Positions 9,627 through 19,470 of a DNA stretch of 64,000 bases are shown piece by piece (position 1 is the stretch's first letter; each line of letters begins with the position of its first letter). A program made the translations under genes and the position numbers. The DNA comes from IDS-8 sp040902105 (GTDB lineage Bacteria; Pseudomonadota; Gammaproteobacteria; Steroidobacterales; Woeseiaceae), in the NCBI GenBank assembly GCA_040902105.1, contig JBBDXW010000055.1, positions 1 to 64,000 of the forward strand, written 5' to 3'. The notes beneath the pieces were generated by a model. The model worked only from the letters and a program-made list of their open reading frames with translations, made no database searches and was not told where the DNA came from.

Positions 9627-10292
9627 TCAAAAACGAAACACCACCCCCAGCGAGGTCTGCAATTGCCAGTAGACGTCACCTTTGGCCACGATCGCGCAGA
9701 CATTTTCCTCCGGGCCCGTTTCGCAAAAGAGTGCAGTGTCCGAATGCAGCAAAGTGCCGAGCAGGCGGCCCTCCAGTCTCAGGCCGAGCCTGTCCATCGG
9801 CTGCAGTTGCCAGCCTGCGCCGATGCCGAAGGAAAAGAAATTCTCGGTGTCGAACGTCAACGGGCCCGGATCGAAGCGGGTAACGCCTACGGTCGCGGCC
9901 ATAAAAGGCCTGGCCCGGTACCCGTCCGCCACGTAAGTCCCGCCGATCTGCAAATACTGCACGTCGATATCCACGAGCGGCTGCGCTGGCGACACGTCCG
10001 ATGTATCCGCCTCGCTCTGCTGCTGTGCGTAAAAAATCTCCCACTGCGTATTCGCAGACTCGCGAATATTGAAGATCAGACCGAAGTGCGCGGCGTCGTC
10101 GACTTCGACCGACAGGCTGTCATCTTCGTCCGTGAACTCGCCGCCGAAGGTGTAGCCGCCGAAGGGCGTCAGTGAGACTTGCGGAATTTCGCTTGCGGCG
10201 GGCTCCTGGCCGTGAGCGACACCCGCAAGCAACAGAATCGCGGCCACCCTGACCGCTTTGCCAAAACCCGACGCTGCATTCTTAACGTCCAT
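9627..10292 (-). CDS. Outer-membrane beta-barrel protein, OmpW/opacity-like
   Basis: A 221-residue exported protein with signal peptide (hydrophobic VRVAAILLLAGVAHG, cut before QEPAAS). The mature part alternates polar and aromatic residues and ends GVVFRF, a terminal phenylalanine typical of outer-membrane barrels. Phrases such as TPFGGYTFGGEF and GIGAGWQLQPMDRLGLRLEGR fit an eight-stranded barrel. The start at 10292 is chosen because it begins the signal peptide; upstream in-frame codons would put a long charged stretch before it. Function is unknown. Confidence 0.75.
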   Translation of the reverse strand: MDVKNAASGFGKAVRVAAILLLAGVAHGQEPAASEIPQVSLTPFGGYTFGGEFTDEDDSLSVEVDDAAHFGLIFNIRESANTQWEIFYAQQQSEADTSDVSPAQPLVDIDVQYLQIGGTYVADGYRARPFMAATVGVTRFDPGPLTFDTENFFSFGIGAGWQLQPMDRLGLRLEGRLLGTLLHSDTALFCETGPEENVCAIVAKGDVYWQLQTSLGVVFRF

Positions 10293-10493
10293 ATCAAGCT
10301 TGCCCCATTGTTGTGAGTGGTTGCCGTCCAATGCGGCTTGCCGAAAGGTCCGCCAACCGGGCTGCACATTTTAAACGATGCACGCTTACCCCGCATAAAT
10401 CGTTTCGCTATTGAACAGGACACTTGCGACGACTTGCCGGCTCCGGGCTCCGCGCGGGACAATCCGCCTTCGCCTTCCACTCGGCCGGTAGAC

Positions 10494-10859
10494 ATGGACA
10501 ACAAAACAATTCACGAACTCGTGTTTTTCGACGAAAATATTCCTCAGTTCAGCGAGGAGCCTGTTCCCGCGGAAAAATGCGTCTTCGGCCGGCCCCTGCA
10601 GCGAACCTGGAATCACTTCACGAGTGTTGACGAGAAATTTTTCGCCGGCGAATGGGAGGCGGAACCCGGCTGCTGGAAGGTCAATTATACCGAGAATGAA
10701 TTCTGCCAGATACTGTACGGGCGATCGCTCCTGCGCGATCTGGATGGGAACGAGCATCCGCTCGAGCCCGGGGATAATTTTACCATCCCCGCGGGTTTTG
10801 CCGGCGAATGGGAGGTGCTCGAAACGACGAAGAAAATTTACGTCATTTATCAGCCCTGA
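10494..10859 (+). CDS. Cupin-domain protein (EutQ/DUF861-like)
   Basis: A 121-residue single-domain cupin. Visible motifs are CWKVNYTENEFCQILYGRS and LEPGDNFTIPAGFAGEWEV, matching the two beta-barrel cupin motifs of the DUF861 (Cupin_3) family, whose members are often small sugar- or amine-metabolism proteins. The first motif lacks the classical paired histidines, so metal binding is uncertain. The ATG at 10494 is preferred because the open frame upstream looks like non-coding sequence. The gene is convergent with the serine hydrolase that follows. Confidence 0.8.
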   Translation: MDNKTIHELVFFDENIPQFSEEPVPAEKCVFGRPLQRTWNHFTSVDEKFFAGEWEAEPGCWKVNYTENEFCQILYGRSLLRDLDGNEHPLEPGDNFTIPAGFAGEWEVLETTKKIYVIYQP

Positions 10860-10863
10860 TCGC

Positions 10864-11913
10864 TCAGTCGAGGAACAGGTCGGCGACCTTGTCCGCAAGG
10901 GGTTGGACTTCCGGGCTGCGGCGGTTGCTCAGGACGATAACTGTAAGCCGCTCGTCCGGAAATCGCTGTATGAAATTCCGAAACCCCACGGTGCTGCCCT
11001 CGTGATGCATCCGCGGGTGCCCGGCGTATTCGTCGATGCGCCAGCCAAACCCGTAATCTTCGAGAAAGGGTGTAAACGCCTGTCGCTTGAGGCCTTCGTC
11101 GATCATGTCGTTCGCGTATAAGGCCTCGTCCCACCGGGTCAGGTCCACGACCGAGCTGTAGATCCCGCCGTCGCCCAGCACGGCACTCCAGGGGCTTTGG
11201 TCGCTGAGCTCCGCGCCGTCATCGGTCACGTGGTAGCCGTACGCGCGGTTCGACACGCTCGATACGCCGTTCTGGTAGGCCGCTGTATTCCGCATGCCGA
11301 GCGGGTCGAAAATGTTCTCCTCGAGAAACGCAGGGTAAGGCTGACCGGAAACCTGCTCGACGATCATCGCGAGTACCGCGTAGCCTGAATTGCTGTAGCG
11401 ATGCTCAGTGCCGGGATCGAAATAGGTATGGTCCTGCCGGCGCATCAGGTCCAGCACGCCTGCGTCGAGCACCTGTACCGGCGAGTCCTCGGGGACGAAC
11501 GGCTCGTAATCGATGATGCCCGACGTATGCTGCAACAGGTTCGTAATCGTAATACCGCTGCCGTACTCCGGGAAATCCGGAAACAGGTCCGTCAGCGAAT
11601 CGTCGAGACCAAGCTCGCCGCGGTCCACCAGCATCAGTATACACATCGCGGTGAACTGCTTGCTGACCGAGGCCAACCGAAAATTGGTATCCGCCGTAAC
11701 CGGGATCTGTTTTTCGATATTCGCCATGCCGTAGCTGCGGGTCATGACCGGCTGTCCATCTTTAATGACGCGGACCACCGCTCCGGGCGTCTGCTCCCCC
11801 TGGTAGGCGGCAAACATCCTGTCCGTTTCTTCTTCGTAATTCACAGTACGTTCCGCTGTGCAGGCCGCAAGCGATGAAAGCGCGACAAGCATCGCGCAAT
11901 GATACTTTTTCAA
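10864..11913 (-). CDS. Serine hydrolase, class C beta-lactamase/penicillin-binding-protein-like lipoprotein
   Basis: Predicted membrane-anchored serine hydrolase of the beta-lactamase-related family. The nucleophile motif SVSK (RLASVSKQFTAM) and the YSN motif (HRYSNSGYAVLAMI) are both present. Residues HHEGSTVGF near the C-terminus stand in place of the usual KTG-type motif. A TTG start at 11913, preceded by GGGGA, gives a compact lipoprotein signal with lipobox SLAAC. ATG codons further upstream would bury this signal. Physiological substrate is unknown; many homologues are esterases or D-amino peptidases rather than antibiotic-resistance enzymes. Confidence 0.85.
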   Translation of the reverse strand: MKKYHCAMLVALSSLAACTAERTVNYEEETDRMFAAYQGEQTPGAVVRVIKDGQPVMTRSYGMANIEKQIPVTADTNFRLASVSKQFTAMCILMLVDRGELGLDDSLTDLFPDFPEYGSGITITNLLQHTSGIIDYEPFVPEDSPVQVLDAGVLDLMRRQDHTYFDPGTEHRYSNSGYAVLAMIVEQVSGQPYPAFLEENIFDPLGMRNTAAYQNGVSSVSNRAYGYHVTDDGAELSDQSPWSAVLGDGGIYSSVVDLTRWDEALYANDMIDEGLKRQAFTPFLEDYGFGWRIDEYAGHPRMHHEGSTVGFRNFIQRFPDERLTVIVLSNRRSPEVQPLADKVADLFLD

Positions 11914-11963
11914 GGCGGATCCCCGCTTCGCCGTGTCCCGACCCGCGATCATACCGGATTCGG

Positions 11964-12130
11964 AAAAGGGGACCGGAAAAGGGGACACCGGGAAAGGGGA
12001 CAGTGACCCTAATTGCGGGATTTGGGGACAGTGACCTTAGTTGGGGAAAAGGTCACTGCCCCCTTTTGCGGTCGGGGAAAAGGTCACTGTCCCCTTTCGC
12101 GCCAATTAAGGTCACTGTCCCCTTTTCGGC
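11964..12130. repeat. GGGGACAGTGACC repeat cluster, family D
   Basis: Multiple direct and inverted copies of AAAAGGGGACAGTGACC are packed into about 165 bases: three or more forward copies, then three inverted ones. The whole cluster can fold into alternative hairpins. Its right edge runs into the dapF coding region and supplies that gene's stop codon. From memory, similar motifs accompany REP-associated tyrosine transposases elsewhere; no such gene is in this window. Confidence 0.88.
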
Positions 12131-13002
12131 AGGTATCCGCTGAAGGAAAATTTGACCGGGCCGGTCATGACTGCCGAACCGTCCGGAAGGATTTCGATGT
12201 CCAGATTTCCGCCGGGCAGCTCGACCGTCATGCGACGCGAGTCCGTCAGGCCGCGTGCGAGGGCCGCAAACACCGCGACGCAGGCGCCGCTCCCGCAGGC
12301 CATCGTCAGTCCCGCGCCGCGCTCGTACACCCTCAGGCGCATGCGCGATTCCGAGAGCACCTGTGCGACCCCGACGTTCACCTGCTCCGGGAAAAGCGGG
12401 TCGCTCTGAAGCGGCGGCCCCAGCGCTTCGAGGTCGACATCGTCGACGTCGTCGACGAAAAAGACGATGTGTGGATTGCCGATGTTGAGGGCTACCGGAT
12501 CTTTCAGGGGGCCGCGTTGCAGGTCGAGATGACAGGTATCGAGCTCGCGGCTTAGCGGTATGTCGCGCCAGTCCATGCTGATTCGGCCCATTCCGGTGCT
12601 TACCCGCTGCGGGCCGGCCCGACGGCACTGCAGGACGCCGACACGCGTCTCCAGCAGCAGGTCGTCGCTTCCCTGTTCCTCGAGCAGAAGCCAGGCGACA
12701 CAGCGGGTCGCATTGCCGCAGGCCTGGGCTTCGCGGCCGTCAACGTTCCAGAAACGGGCAAACGCAACGGCGTCGTCGGCCTTACCTGCGGCGGAAGGTC
12801 TTTCGATCACGACGATCTGGTCCGCGCCGACTCCGCTTTGCGCATCACAAAGTCGAAGTATCTCTTCCTTGCCAGGCTGCCAGGGATCGTTGCGTCCGTC
12901 CACGATGACGAAATGATTGCGCAGTCCGTGCATTTTCAGAAATGGCCGGCCGCCCGGGAGCATCTCGAGTAATGATCTGCGACTGGAACGCTCAATCGAC
13001 AT
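12112..13002 (-). CDS. dapF: Diaminopimelate epimerase
   Basis: Cytoplasmic enzyme that interconverts LL- and meso-diaminopimelate in lysine and peptidoglycan synthesis. Both catalytic cysteines are seen, C95 in ACGNATR and C236 in ACGSGACVA, along with the usual GVGADQ and NPH segments. The start at 13002 is preceded by GAGGG at good spacing. The protein is 296 residues, slightly longer than usual at both ends. The natural family end at GYL is followed by PKRGQ, encoded inside the adjacent GGGGACAGTGACC repeat, which supplies the TGA stop. Confidence 0.93.
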   Translation of the reverse strand: MSIERSSRRSLLEMLPGGRPFLKMHGLRNHFVIVDGRNDPWQPGKEEILRLCDAQSGVGADQIVVIERPSAAGKADDAVAFARFWNVDGREAQACGNATRCVAWLLLEEQGSDDLLLETRVGVLQCRRAGPQRVSTGMGRISMDWRDIPLSRELDTCHLDLQRGPLKDPVALNIGNPHIVFFVDDVDDVDLEALGPPLQSDPLFPEQVNVGVAQVLSESRMRLRVYERGAGLTMACGSGACVAVFAALARGLTDSRRMTVELPGGNLDIEILPDGSAVMTGPVKFSFSGYLPKRGQ

Positions 13003-13084
13003 GCTTTACCCTCGTTCGCCAAACAACGCACAACGACCGCGGTCATTCTAGTCGAATTCCCGACGGACGCCTCCTGAGGAAAAA

Positions 13085-15145
13085 ATGATGCCTGCATACC
13101 GCAATTCGCCCACCCTCTGCATGGCGCTGCTGTTTGCGCTGTCCGCCGCGCCCGCCTCAGCGGACGGCAGATTCTCGGCACTCGATATTTTCCAGCTGGA
13201 GTACGCGTCCGATCCGCAGATTTCGCCGGACGGCCGCAAGGTGGTGTATGTGCGGAAGTCGAACGACATCATGTCGGATTCGACCCGAAGCAACCTCTGG
13301 ATCGTGGACAGCAACGGTGGGAATCACCGGCCGCTGCTCTCCGGCCGCAACGATTATACGTCGCCGCGCTGGTCGCCGGATGGAAGTCGTCTGGCCTACC
13401 TGTCGGATGCGGAGGGCAGTCAGCAACTGTACGTCCGCTGGATGGATACCGGCCAGACCGCGCTCGTCACCAATTTGCAGAAATCGCCGCAGGCCCTCGC
13501 ATGGGCGCCTGACGGGTCTTCGCTTGCGTTCAGCATGCAGGTTCCGGCCAAGGCAGAGCCGTTTGCGAAGCCTCCGGAAAAGCCCAAGGGAGCAGACTGG
13601 GCGGAGCCCGTCAAAGTCATAGAGCGCGTTTTCTATCGCTTCGACGGCGCCGGTTATCTCGAGCCGGGCTACTCGCACATCTTCGTCGTGCCGTCCGATG
13701 GCGGCACGCCGCGCCAGCTGACGGGCGGCGACTACAACCACAGCGGGCCGCTGTCGTTCACGCCGGACGGCGGCGCGATCGTCTTTTCCGCGAATCGCGA
13801 GGAGGACTGGGAACACGACCCGCAAGAAGCTGAAATCTACCGCATCGCGCTCGCCGACGGAGAACTCACCCAGCTGACAGATCGTGACGGGCCGGACGGC
13901 CAGCCGGTCGTGTCACCGAATGGACGCCTCATTGCCTATGTCGGTTTCGACGAGCGGAAAAGGGGATACGAGAACTCCATCCTTTATGTGATGAACCTGG
14001 ATGGATCGAATTCGCGCGCATTGAGCGCCGATCTCGACCGTGCCGTTGGCGATCCGCAATGGCACGGCAACAGCAACGGCGTGTTCATCAGCTACGACGA
14101 TCACGGCATGCGCAGACTGGCGCTTGTCGGCCTGAACGGAAGCGTCGCGACCTACGAGCATAATCTGAGCGGCGAATCGCTGGGACGACCGTACACAAGC
14201 GGCAGCTACAGCGTCGCGGAGAACGGAAGCTATGCCTACACCGAGGGCGATGCCTCGACGCCCGCCGACGTCGCAGTGGCACGCAACGGCAAGGATTCGC
14301 GCCAACTGACGTCGCTCAACGAGGATCTCCTCGGACAGCGGGACATGGCCCGCATAGAAACAATCTCCTGGGAGTCCTCGCACGACGAGCGCACGATCGA
14401 AGGCTGGGCTGCCTATCCGCCGGACTACGAGAGCGATCGAAAGTATCCGCTGATCCTCGAAATCCACGGTGGCCCCTACGCTGCATACGGGCCGAACTTC
14501 GCAGCTGAAATCCAGCGCTACGCGGCGGAGGGCTATGTCGTGCTCTATGTGAACCCGCGCGGCAGCACGAGTTACGGCGCGGACTTTGCGCACCAGATTC
14601 AGTACGCGTATCCGGGCAACGATTACGACGACCTGATGTCGGGCGTCGACGCGCTGATCGAAAACGGTGTTGCCGACCCCGAACAGCTCTATGTGACGGG
14701 CGGCTCCGGCGGCGGGGTGCTGACGGCATGGATCGTCGGCAAGACTGAACGCTTTCGCGCGGCGGTCGTGGTCAAGCCGGTCATCAACTGGCTCAGCTTC
14801 GTGCTCACGGCGGACATGTACCCGTTTTTTCGCATGGCGTGGTTCTCGGAGGATCCCTGGGTCGATCCTGACCAGTACTGGGCCGTATCGCCCTTGTCAC
14901 TGGTCGGCAACGTCGTGACGCCGACGGCACTTATGACCGGCGAAGCCGATTACCGGACGCCGATCTCCGAGTCGGAACAGTTCTACCAGGCGCTGAAGCT
15001 CCGCAAAATAGACACGGCATTGATACGTGTGCCGGATGCGCCGCACTTCATCGCCGGGCGGCCGTCCCACATGATCGCGAAAACGGACAACATCATGGCC
15101 TGGTTCAGGCGCTACGCCGGCGAGAAAACCGCTACGACCCGATAG
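13085..15145 (+). CDS. Secreted S9 family peptidase (dipeptidyl/acylaminoacyl peptidase-like)
   Basis: Second exported S9 serine peptidase of the window, 686 residues. The signal peptide (CMALLFALSAAPASA) is followed by a TolB-like beta-propeller (QISPDGRKVVYVR, WSPDGSRLAYLSD). The C-terminal alpha/beta hydrolase domain has the nucleophile in VTGGSGGGVLTAW, an acid in TGEADYRTP and a histidine in DAPHFIAGRP. A start at 13085 or the adjacent ATG at 13088 is possible; an AGGA element lies just upstream. Expected role is hydrolysis of short peptides in the periplasm. It is divergent from dapF. Confidence 0.92.
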   Translation: MMPAYRNSPTLCMALLFALSAAPASADGRFSALDIFQLEYASDPQISPDGRKVVYVRKSNDIMSDSTRSNLWIVDSNGGNHRPLLSGRNDYTSPRWSPDGSRLAYLSDAEGSQQLYVRWMDTGQTALVTNLQKSPQALAWAPDGSSLAFSMQVPAKAEPFAKPPEKPKGADWAEPVKVIERVFYRFDGAGYLEPGYSHIFVVPSDGGTPRQLTGGDYNHSGPLSFTPDGGAIVFSANREEDWEHDPQEAEIYRIALADGELTQLTDRDGPDGQPVVSPNGRLIAYVGFDERKRGYENSILYVMNLDGSNSRALSADLDRAVGDPQWHGNSNGVFISYDDHGMRRLALVGLNGSVATYEHNLSGESLGRPYTSGSYSVAENGSYAYTEGDASTPADVAVARNGKDSRQLTSLNEDLLGQRDMARIETISWESSHDERTIEGWAAYPPDYESDRKYPLILEIHGGPYAAYGPNFAAEIQRYAAEGYVVLYVNPRGSTSYGADFAHQIQYAYPGNDYDDLMSGVDALIENGVADPEQLYVTGGSGGGVLTAWIVGKTERFRAAVVVKPVINWLSFVLTADMYPFFRMAWFSEDPWVDPDQYWAVSPLSLVGNVVTPTALMTGEADYRTPISESEQFYQALKLRKIDTALIRVPDAPHFIAGRPSHMIAKTDNIMAWFRRYAGEKTATTR

Positions 15146-15158
15146 CGACGTCGGGAAT

Positions 15159-15175
15159 AACCCGAATCGCGGGTT
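15159..15175. terminator. Possible small hairpin between convergent genes
   Basis: AACCCG and CGGGTT can pair around a five-base loop, 13 bases after the S9 peptidase stop and before the convergent RND gene. No T-tract follows in the forward direction, so intrinsic termination is uncertain. Confidence 0.3.
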
Positions 15176-15197
15176 GCAGGTGGGCGAATCAACCGTA

Positions 15198-18100
15198 TCA
15201 GTGCGTGTCGGCGACGACGCGTGCCTGTTGAAGTTCTTCCCGCAGGCGCTCTGTCTCCTCAGCGCGGGCGGACGAGAAACGCGCCAGCATCAGGTACAGG
15301 GCGGGCGTCAGGTACAGCGTGAAAATCGCGGCCAGACCCAGGCCGCCGAATACGACCCAGCCGATCGACGAACGCGCTTCCGCGCCGGCACCGCCGCTCA
15401 GGATAAGCGGCAAGCCGCCGACCACGGTGGCGATCATGGTCATCGTTACGGGCCTCAGTCGAACGGCGGCGCCGACCTCGATCGCTTCCCGTATCCCATA
15501 GCCGCGATCCCTGAGCTGGTCGGCAAACTCGACCAGCAACACGCTGTTCTTGGCCATCAGCCCAATCAGGAGAACCAGGCCGATCTGCGAGTAGATGTTG
15601 ACCGACGTCCCGGTGATAAAAAGCGCCAGTATCGCGGCGGCGACGCCGAACGGCACCACCAGCATGACGACCACCGAGCTCGTAAACCCTTCGAATTGCG
15701 CGCAGAGCACGAGAAAAATCACGGCCAGCGCGATGGCATAGGTAATTGCGACCTCTCGCGACGTTTCTTCCAGCGTCGCGGCCTCGCCGAGCAGGATCAT
15801 TTCGATGTTGTCCGGCAATACTTCATCGGCGAGTTGCCGCAGGTCGTCGACCGCCGCCTGCAGCGGATAACTCCCCGTCAGTTCAATGCCGATTTCGATG
15901 GCGCGGCGCTGCGCCTGTCGATCCAGTTGCGCAGCAACGCCCTCTTCTTTCAGCGTGACGACACTGGACAGCGGTAACAATCCGCCGGATTCCGTGCTTA
16001 CGTAAAGATTGACGAGGTCCGACGGGTCGTTGATCTCGCCGCTCGAAGATTCGAGGAGTATCGGCACCGCCTCATCCTCGATATTGAGATCGATAAGGTC
16101 ATCCCCGTCGATCATCGCCCGCAGCGTCGTAGCAAGATTCTCCAGATCGACGCCCAGGTCGGCGGCGCGGCGCCGGTCTATTTCCACGGACAGTTGCGGC
16201 TGCGTCGGATCGTAGGATATTTCGGGCTGCGACAGATTCGGCAGGCGCTCTTCGATCGCCCGCACGAACTCCTGGGCGGCTTCGAAGATCAACGGGTATT
16301 CGTTGCCGGTAAGCGCGACTTCCAGTTCGCCGCCGGCACGGCGCAGATTGAGGCTGTTGCTGCTGGAAATCGAAACCCTGGCGCCCGGAATTCGGGACAA
16401 GGGTTCTTCGAGGGATGCGCTGATCTCCTGCTGGCTCCTGTCGCGCAAGTCCCAGTCAACCAGGGGCACGTTCACGCGACTGCGGTTCGGGTCCCATGAA
16501 CCGACGATGGTAAACAGAGACTTCGCTTCTCCGTTGTCGACGAGCGGCTGCAGAATCTCTTCGATCGTGCGCGTCTGCCGGTCCATGTACCCGATGCCGA
16601 CACCGTCCGGGCCGGACGCTTCGACCTGGATCGATCCACGATCCTCCGGCGGCATGAGTTCCTGATCCAGCGTCTGGAAAAGCGGTATGGCGCCGGCAGC
16701 CAGAACGAGAGAGACGACAAGCGGTACGAACGGATGATTGAGGGTTACTGCGAGCGAGCGTTCGTAGAACGATTTCAAGCGGGCGCCGAGACGACCCAGA
16801 AAGAGCCGAATCCGGTTTTCGGCTCTGTCTTCGGGGAGCCGCGACGCGGCGGCTGGCACGAGCGATAACGAGACAAAGCAGGAAATCGCGACCGAAACGG
16901 CCAGCACCGCGCCGAATTCGCGGAACAGCCTGCCGGCGGTACCCGGCAGGAATGCGATCGGTATGAATACGGACACCAGTACCGCGGTCGTCGTCACCAC
17001 CGCGAAGAATACCTGGCGCGTCCCGAGAACCGCGGCCGCGCGCGCACCCAGGCCTTGCGCGCGTCTTCGCTGAATGTTTTCGAGCACGACGATGGCGTCG
17101 TCGACCACCAGTCCGGTGCCGAGCACCAGGGCCAGCAGCGTCAGAATATTGATGGAAAAGCCGGCGATCCAGATCGCAGCGACGGTGCCGATCAGGGACA
17201 CCGGAATCGCCATGGTCGGTATCAGCGTTGCGCGGATCGATCCCATGAACAGCCAGATCGTCGCAACGACTATGGTTACTGCGAAAAACAGCGTGAGCAG
17301 CACCTCGGAAACGGAACTGCGAATGAAAATTGCATTGTCATCGGTGACGATCAGTTCGAGGTCGTCAAAACGATTGTTGATGCGCTCGATAGCTGTGTGA
17401 ACGGCATCGGAAATTTCGATCGTATTCGACTCCGCCTGGCGCACCACTCCGAGCCCGATGACGTTGCGCCCGTCGAGCCGGGTGTAGGCTTCCGCGTCTT
17501 CCGGCCCGAAGTACACGCTGGCAACATCGCCGATCCGCACCGTGCCCCGGATAATGATGGACGCGACCTGTTCGGCGGTGACGACGGAAGCATCTGCCCG
17601 AACGATCAATTCCTGATCCTCGGAGCGAAAACTGCCGGCAGGGACGTCAAACGGCGCGAGCATCAATGCATCGGCCACGTCGGTGACCGAAAGCCCGTAG
17701 CTCGTCAGGCGCAACGGGTCGACGACCACTCGCAGCATGCGTTGCCGGTCGCCGAAAAGCTGAACGTCGGCAACGCCTTCGATGGAAACCAGTTCCGGAA
17801 TGATGTCCTTCTCGACGATTCGGGTGACATCTTCCTCGACCAGCGAGTCGGTAAGAACGGCGATGTTCACGATCGAGTCCGAATCGTCGTCGGCCTTGAC
17901 GACGTCGACCTGCTCAACGCGTTCCGGCAATTCCCGCATGATGCGGCTGACCGCTTCGCGCACGTCCGAGGCGGCGCTGTCCAGGTCGACACCGGGCCGG
18001 AACTCGATCCGCATGCGTCCTTCATTTTCCTCGGACGCCGAATCGATGTTCTGGATTCCGGACACGCGGGCGACGGCGCCTTCGATGATGCTGATCACCT

Positions 18101-18368
18101 CCGCATCCATCGTTTCCGGCGACGCGCCCGGGTACTCGGCACGAACGCTCACGATGGGGAGGTCGACGTCCGGCAACTCGCGAATTTCGACCGCCAGTAT
18201 CGCCGCCAGTCCTGCGAGCAGGATCAACAGGTTCAATACCAGCACCAGCACCGGCCGGCGGATACTGAGGCTCGGGAGGTCGTTGACGTTGTTTTCGAGC
18301 TCGGCGCGCTCGATGGAACCGTTGAGCGACTCGTCCGGCAGCCCCTCCCGTTTGCCCGACTCCTCCAT
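15198..18368 (-). CDS. RND family efflux pump, inner-membrane permease subunit
   Basis: A 1056-residue resistance-nodulation-division transporter, the proton-driven inner-membrane component of a tripartite efflux pump. Twelve transmembrane segments can be placed, with two large periplasmic loops after the first and seventh. Family signatures include PDVDLPIVSV near the N-terminus, GLVVDDAIVVLENI in helix 4 and GLMAKNSVLLVEFA in the second half. The start at 18368 follows the adaptor stop by one base, so the pair is almost certainly cotranscribed. No outer-membrane channel gene is adjacent; it is probably supplied in trans. Substrate is unknown. Confidence 0.95.
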   Translation of the reverse strand: MEESGKREGLPDESLNGSIERAELENNVNDLPSLSIRRPVLVLVLNLLILLAGLAAILAVEIRELPDVDLPIVSVRAEYPGASPETMDAEVISIIEGAVARVSGIQNIDSASEENEGRMRIEFRPGVDLDSAASDVREAVSRIMRELPERVEQVDVVKADDDSDSIVNIAVLTDSLVEEDVTRIVEKDIIPELVSIEGVADVQLFGDRQRMLRVVVDPLRLTSYGLSVTDVADALMLAPFDVPAGSFRSEDQELIVRADASVVTAEQVASIIIRGTVRIGDVASVYFGPEDAEAYTRLDGRNVIGLGVVRQAESNTIEISDAVHTAIERINNRFDDLELIVTDDNAIFIRSSVSEVLLTLFFAVTIVVATIWLFMGSIRATLIPTMAIPVSLIGTVAAIWIAGFSINILTLLALVLGTGLVVDDAIVVLENIQRRRAQGLGARAAAVLGTRQVFFAVVTTTAVLVSVFIPIAFLPGTAGRLFREFGAVLAVSVAISCFVSLSLVPAAASRLPEDRAENRIRLFLGRLGARLKSFYERSLAVTLNHPFVPLVVSLVLAAGAIPLFQTLDQELMPPEDRGSIQVEASGPDGVGIGYMDRQTRTIEEILQPLVDNGEAKSLFTIVGSWDPNRSRVNVPLVDWDLRDRSQQEISASLEEPLSRIPGARVSISSSNSLNLRRAGGELEVALTGNEYPLIFEAAQEFVRAIEERLPNLSQPEISYDPTQPQLSVEIDRRRAADLGVDLENLATTLRAMIDGDDLIDLNIEDEAVPILLESSSGEINDPSDLVNLYVSTESGGLLPLSSVVTLKEEGVAAQLDRQAQRRAIEIGIELTGSYPLQAAVDDLRQLADEVLPDNIEMILLGEAATLEETSREVAITYAIALAVIFLVLCAQFEGFTSSVVVMLVVPFGVAAAILALFITGTSVNIYSQIGLVLLIGLMAKNSVLLVEFADQLRDRGYGIREAIEVGAAVRLRPVTMTMIATVVGGLPLILSGGAGAEARSSIGWVVFGGLGLAAIFTLYLTPALYLMLARFSSARAEETERLREELQQARVVADTH

Positions 18369-18369
18369 G

Positions 18370-19470
18370 TCAGTCCGAGGCCGCCGGCACCATGGTGCCG
18401 GTACCGCCTTCCAGCGCGCGATCTGCAAGGCTCGCGGGCTCGTAGCTCACGTCGATGCCCTCGCGCATGCGCTGCACGCCCTCGACGATTATAAGGTCGC
18501 CTTCCTCGAGATCGGCGTCCACGAGTATCCGGCCTTGCTGCCGCTGGATGATCGTGACCGGAACACGATGCGCCCGCCGCTCGACGACGGACCAGACGTG
18601 CGCGCCTTCCGCTCCCCACTGCACGCCGGTTTCCGGAATCACCGGGTACGGCGTCCCTTGCAGATTCATGGCGACCCTGAAACTCATCCCCGGCCGCAAG
18701 CTGTCCGCTTCGTTTTCGACCCAGGCACGCGCGACGAAGGTCCGCGTCACCGGATCGATGCGGCTGCCGATATCGACGATCAGGCCGTAGGCCGTCGGTT
18801 CACGGCTTTGCCAGGTCGCGACCTCGACTTCAGCGCCCACCTCGAGATCGCCGATCAGGATTTCCGGAACCTCGAAACTGACCAGCAACGCGCTGCGGTT
18901 GTCCAGCGTCGTAATCATCGTGTCCGGATTGACCCGGTCGCCCGGATCGACGTCGGTTATTCCGACGAAACCGCTGAACGGTGCCTCGATAGTGCGGTAG
19001 TCGAGCGCGATCCTGGCCCGGTCGAGTTCGATGCCCGCCGCCTCGACCGCCGCGCGGGCGGCATCGAGCGTTGTCGGCAAAACTGCACCGGTGTCTCCGG
19101 CACGTTGATACCGGTCGTACAGACGCGTTGCGTCTGCCAGGCGTACTTCCGCAAGCTCTACCGCAAGTTTTTCATCGCGCTGATCGAGGGCGATCAGTAC
19201 ATCGCCTTCCTCGACCGGATGGCCCGGTTCGAAATTTACGGCCACGACTTCGCCGGAGGTCGCGGGATGGATCGCAATGGACTGCACGGCGCGCGACGTG
19301 CCGACCGCTTCGACCCGCGTGTCCTCGCTGCTGTACTGCAGCGGCTCCACAATGACGCGTACGCTCCGTTCGGCCTGTCCGGGATCGGCCGTTTTCTGTT
19401 CGGAACATGCCAACAGCGCGAGCCCGCAAAAAGTTGCAGCTGTAAGCGTAACGAATGACCGTCCTTTCAT
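18370..19470 (-). CDS. RND efflux periplasmic adaptor subunit (membrane fusion lipoprotein)
   Basis: A 366-residue HlyD/AcrA-type adaptor linking the downstream RND permease to an outer-membrane channel. The lipobox GLALLAC anchors it to the inner membrane. The barrel-sandwich half-motif IHPATSGEVVAVNFEPGHPV is followed by a short coiled-coil hairpin and the matching half APFSGFVGITDVDPGDRV. The beta-barrel and membrane-proximal domains follow. It is the first gene of the two-gene pump operon. Upstream lies about 320 bases with a REP element but no recognisable regulator gene. Confidence 0.94.
   Translation of the reverse strand: MKGRSFVTLTAATFCGLALLACSEQKTADPGQAERSVRVIVEPLQYSSEDTRVEAVGTSRAVQSIAIHPATSGEVVAVNFEPGHPVEEGDVLIALDQRDEKLAVELAEVRLADATRLYDRYQRAGDTGAVLPTTLDAARAAVEAAGIELDRARIALDYRTIEAPFSGFVGITDVDPGDRVNPDTMITTLDNRSALLVSFEVPEILIGDLEVGAEVEVATWQSREPTAYGLIVDIGSRIDPVTRTFVARAWVENEADSLRPGMSFRVAMNLQGTPYPVIPETGVQWGAEGAHVWSVVERRAHRVPVTIIQRQQGRILVDADLEEGDLIIVEGVQRMREGIDVSYEPASLADRALEGGTGTMVPAASD

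Noticed and set aside
11964..12130. Possible CRISPR or riboswitch
   Set aside because: Copies alternate in orientation and have no regular spacing; the element is an intergenic palindrome cluster.
17782..19458. Long frame opposite the RND adaptor and pump
   Set aside because: Antisense shadow; product is serine/arginine-rich with no motif.
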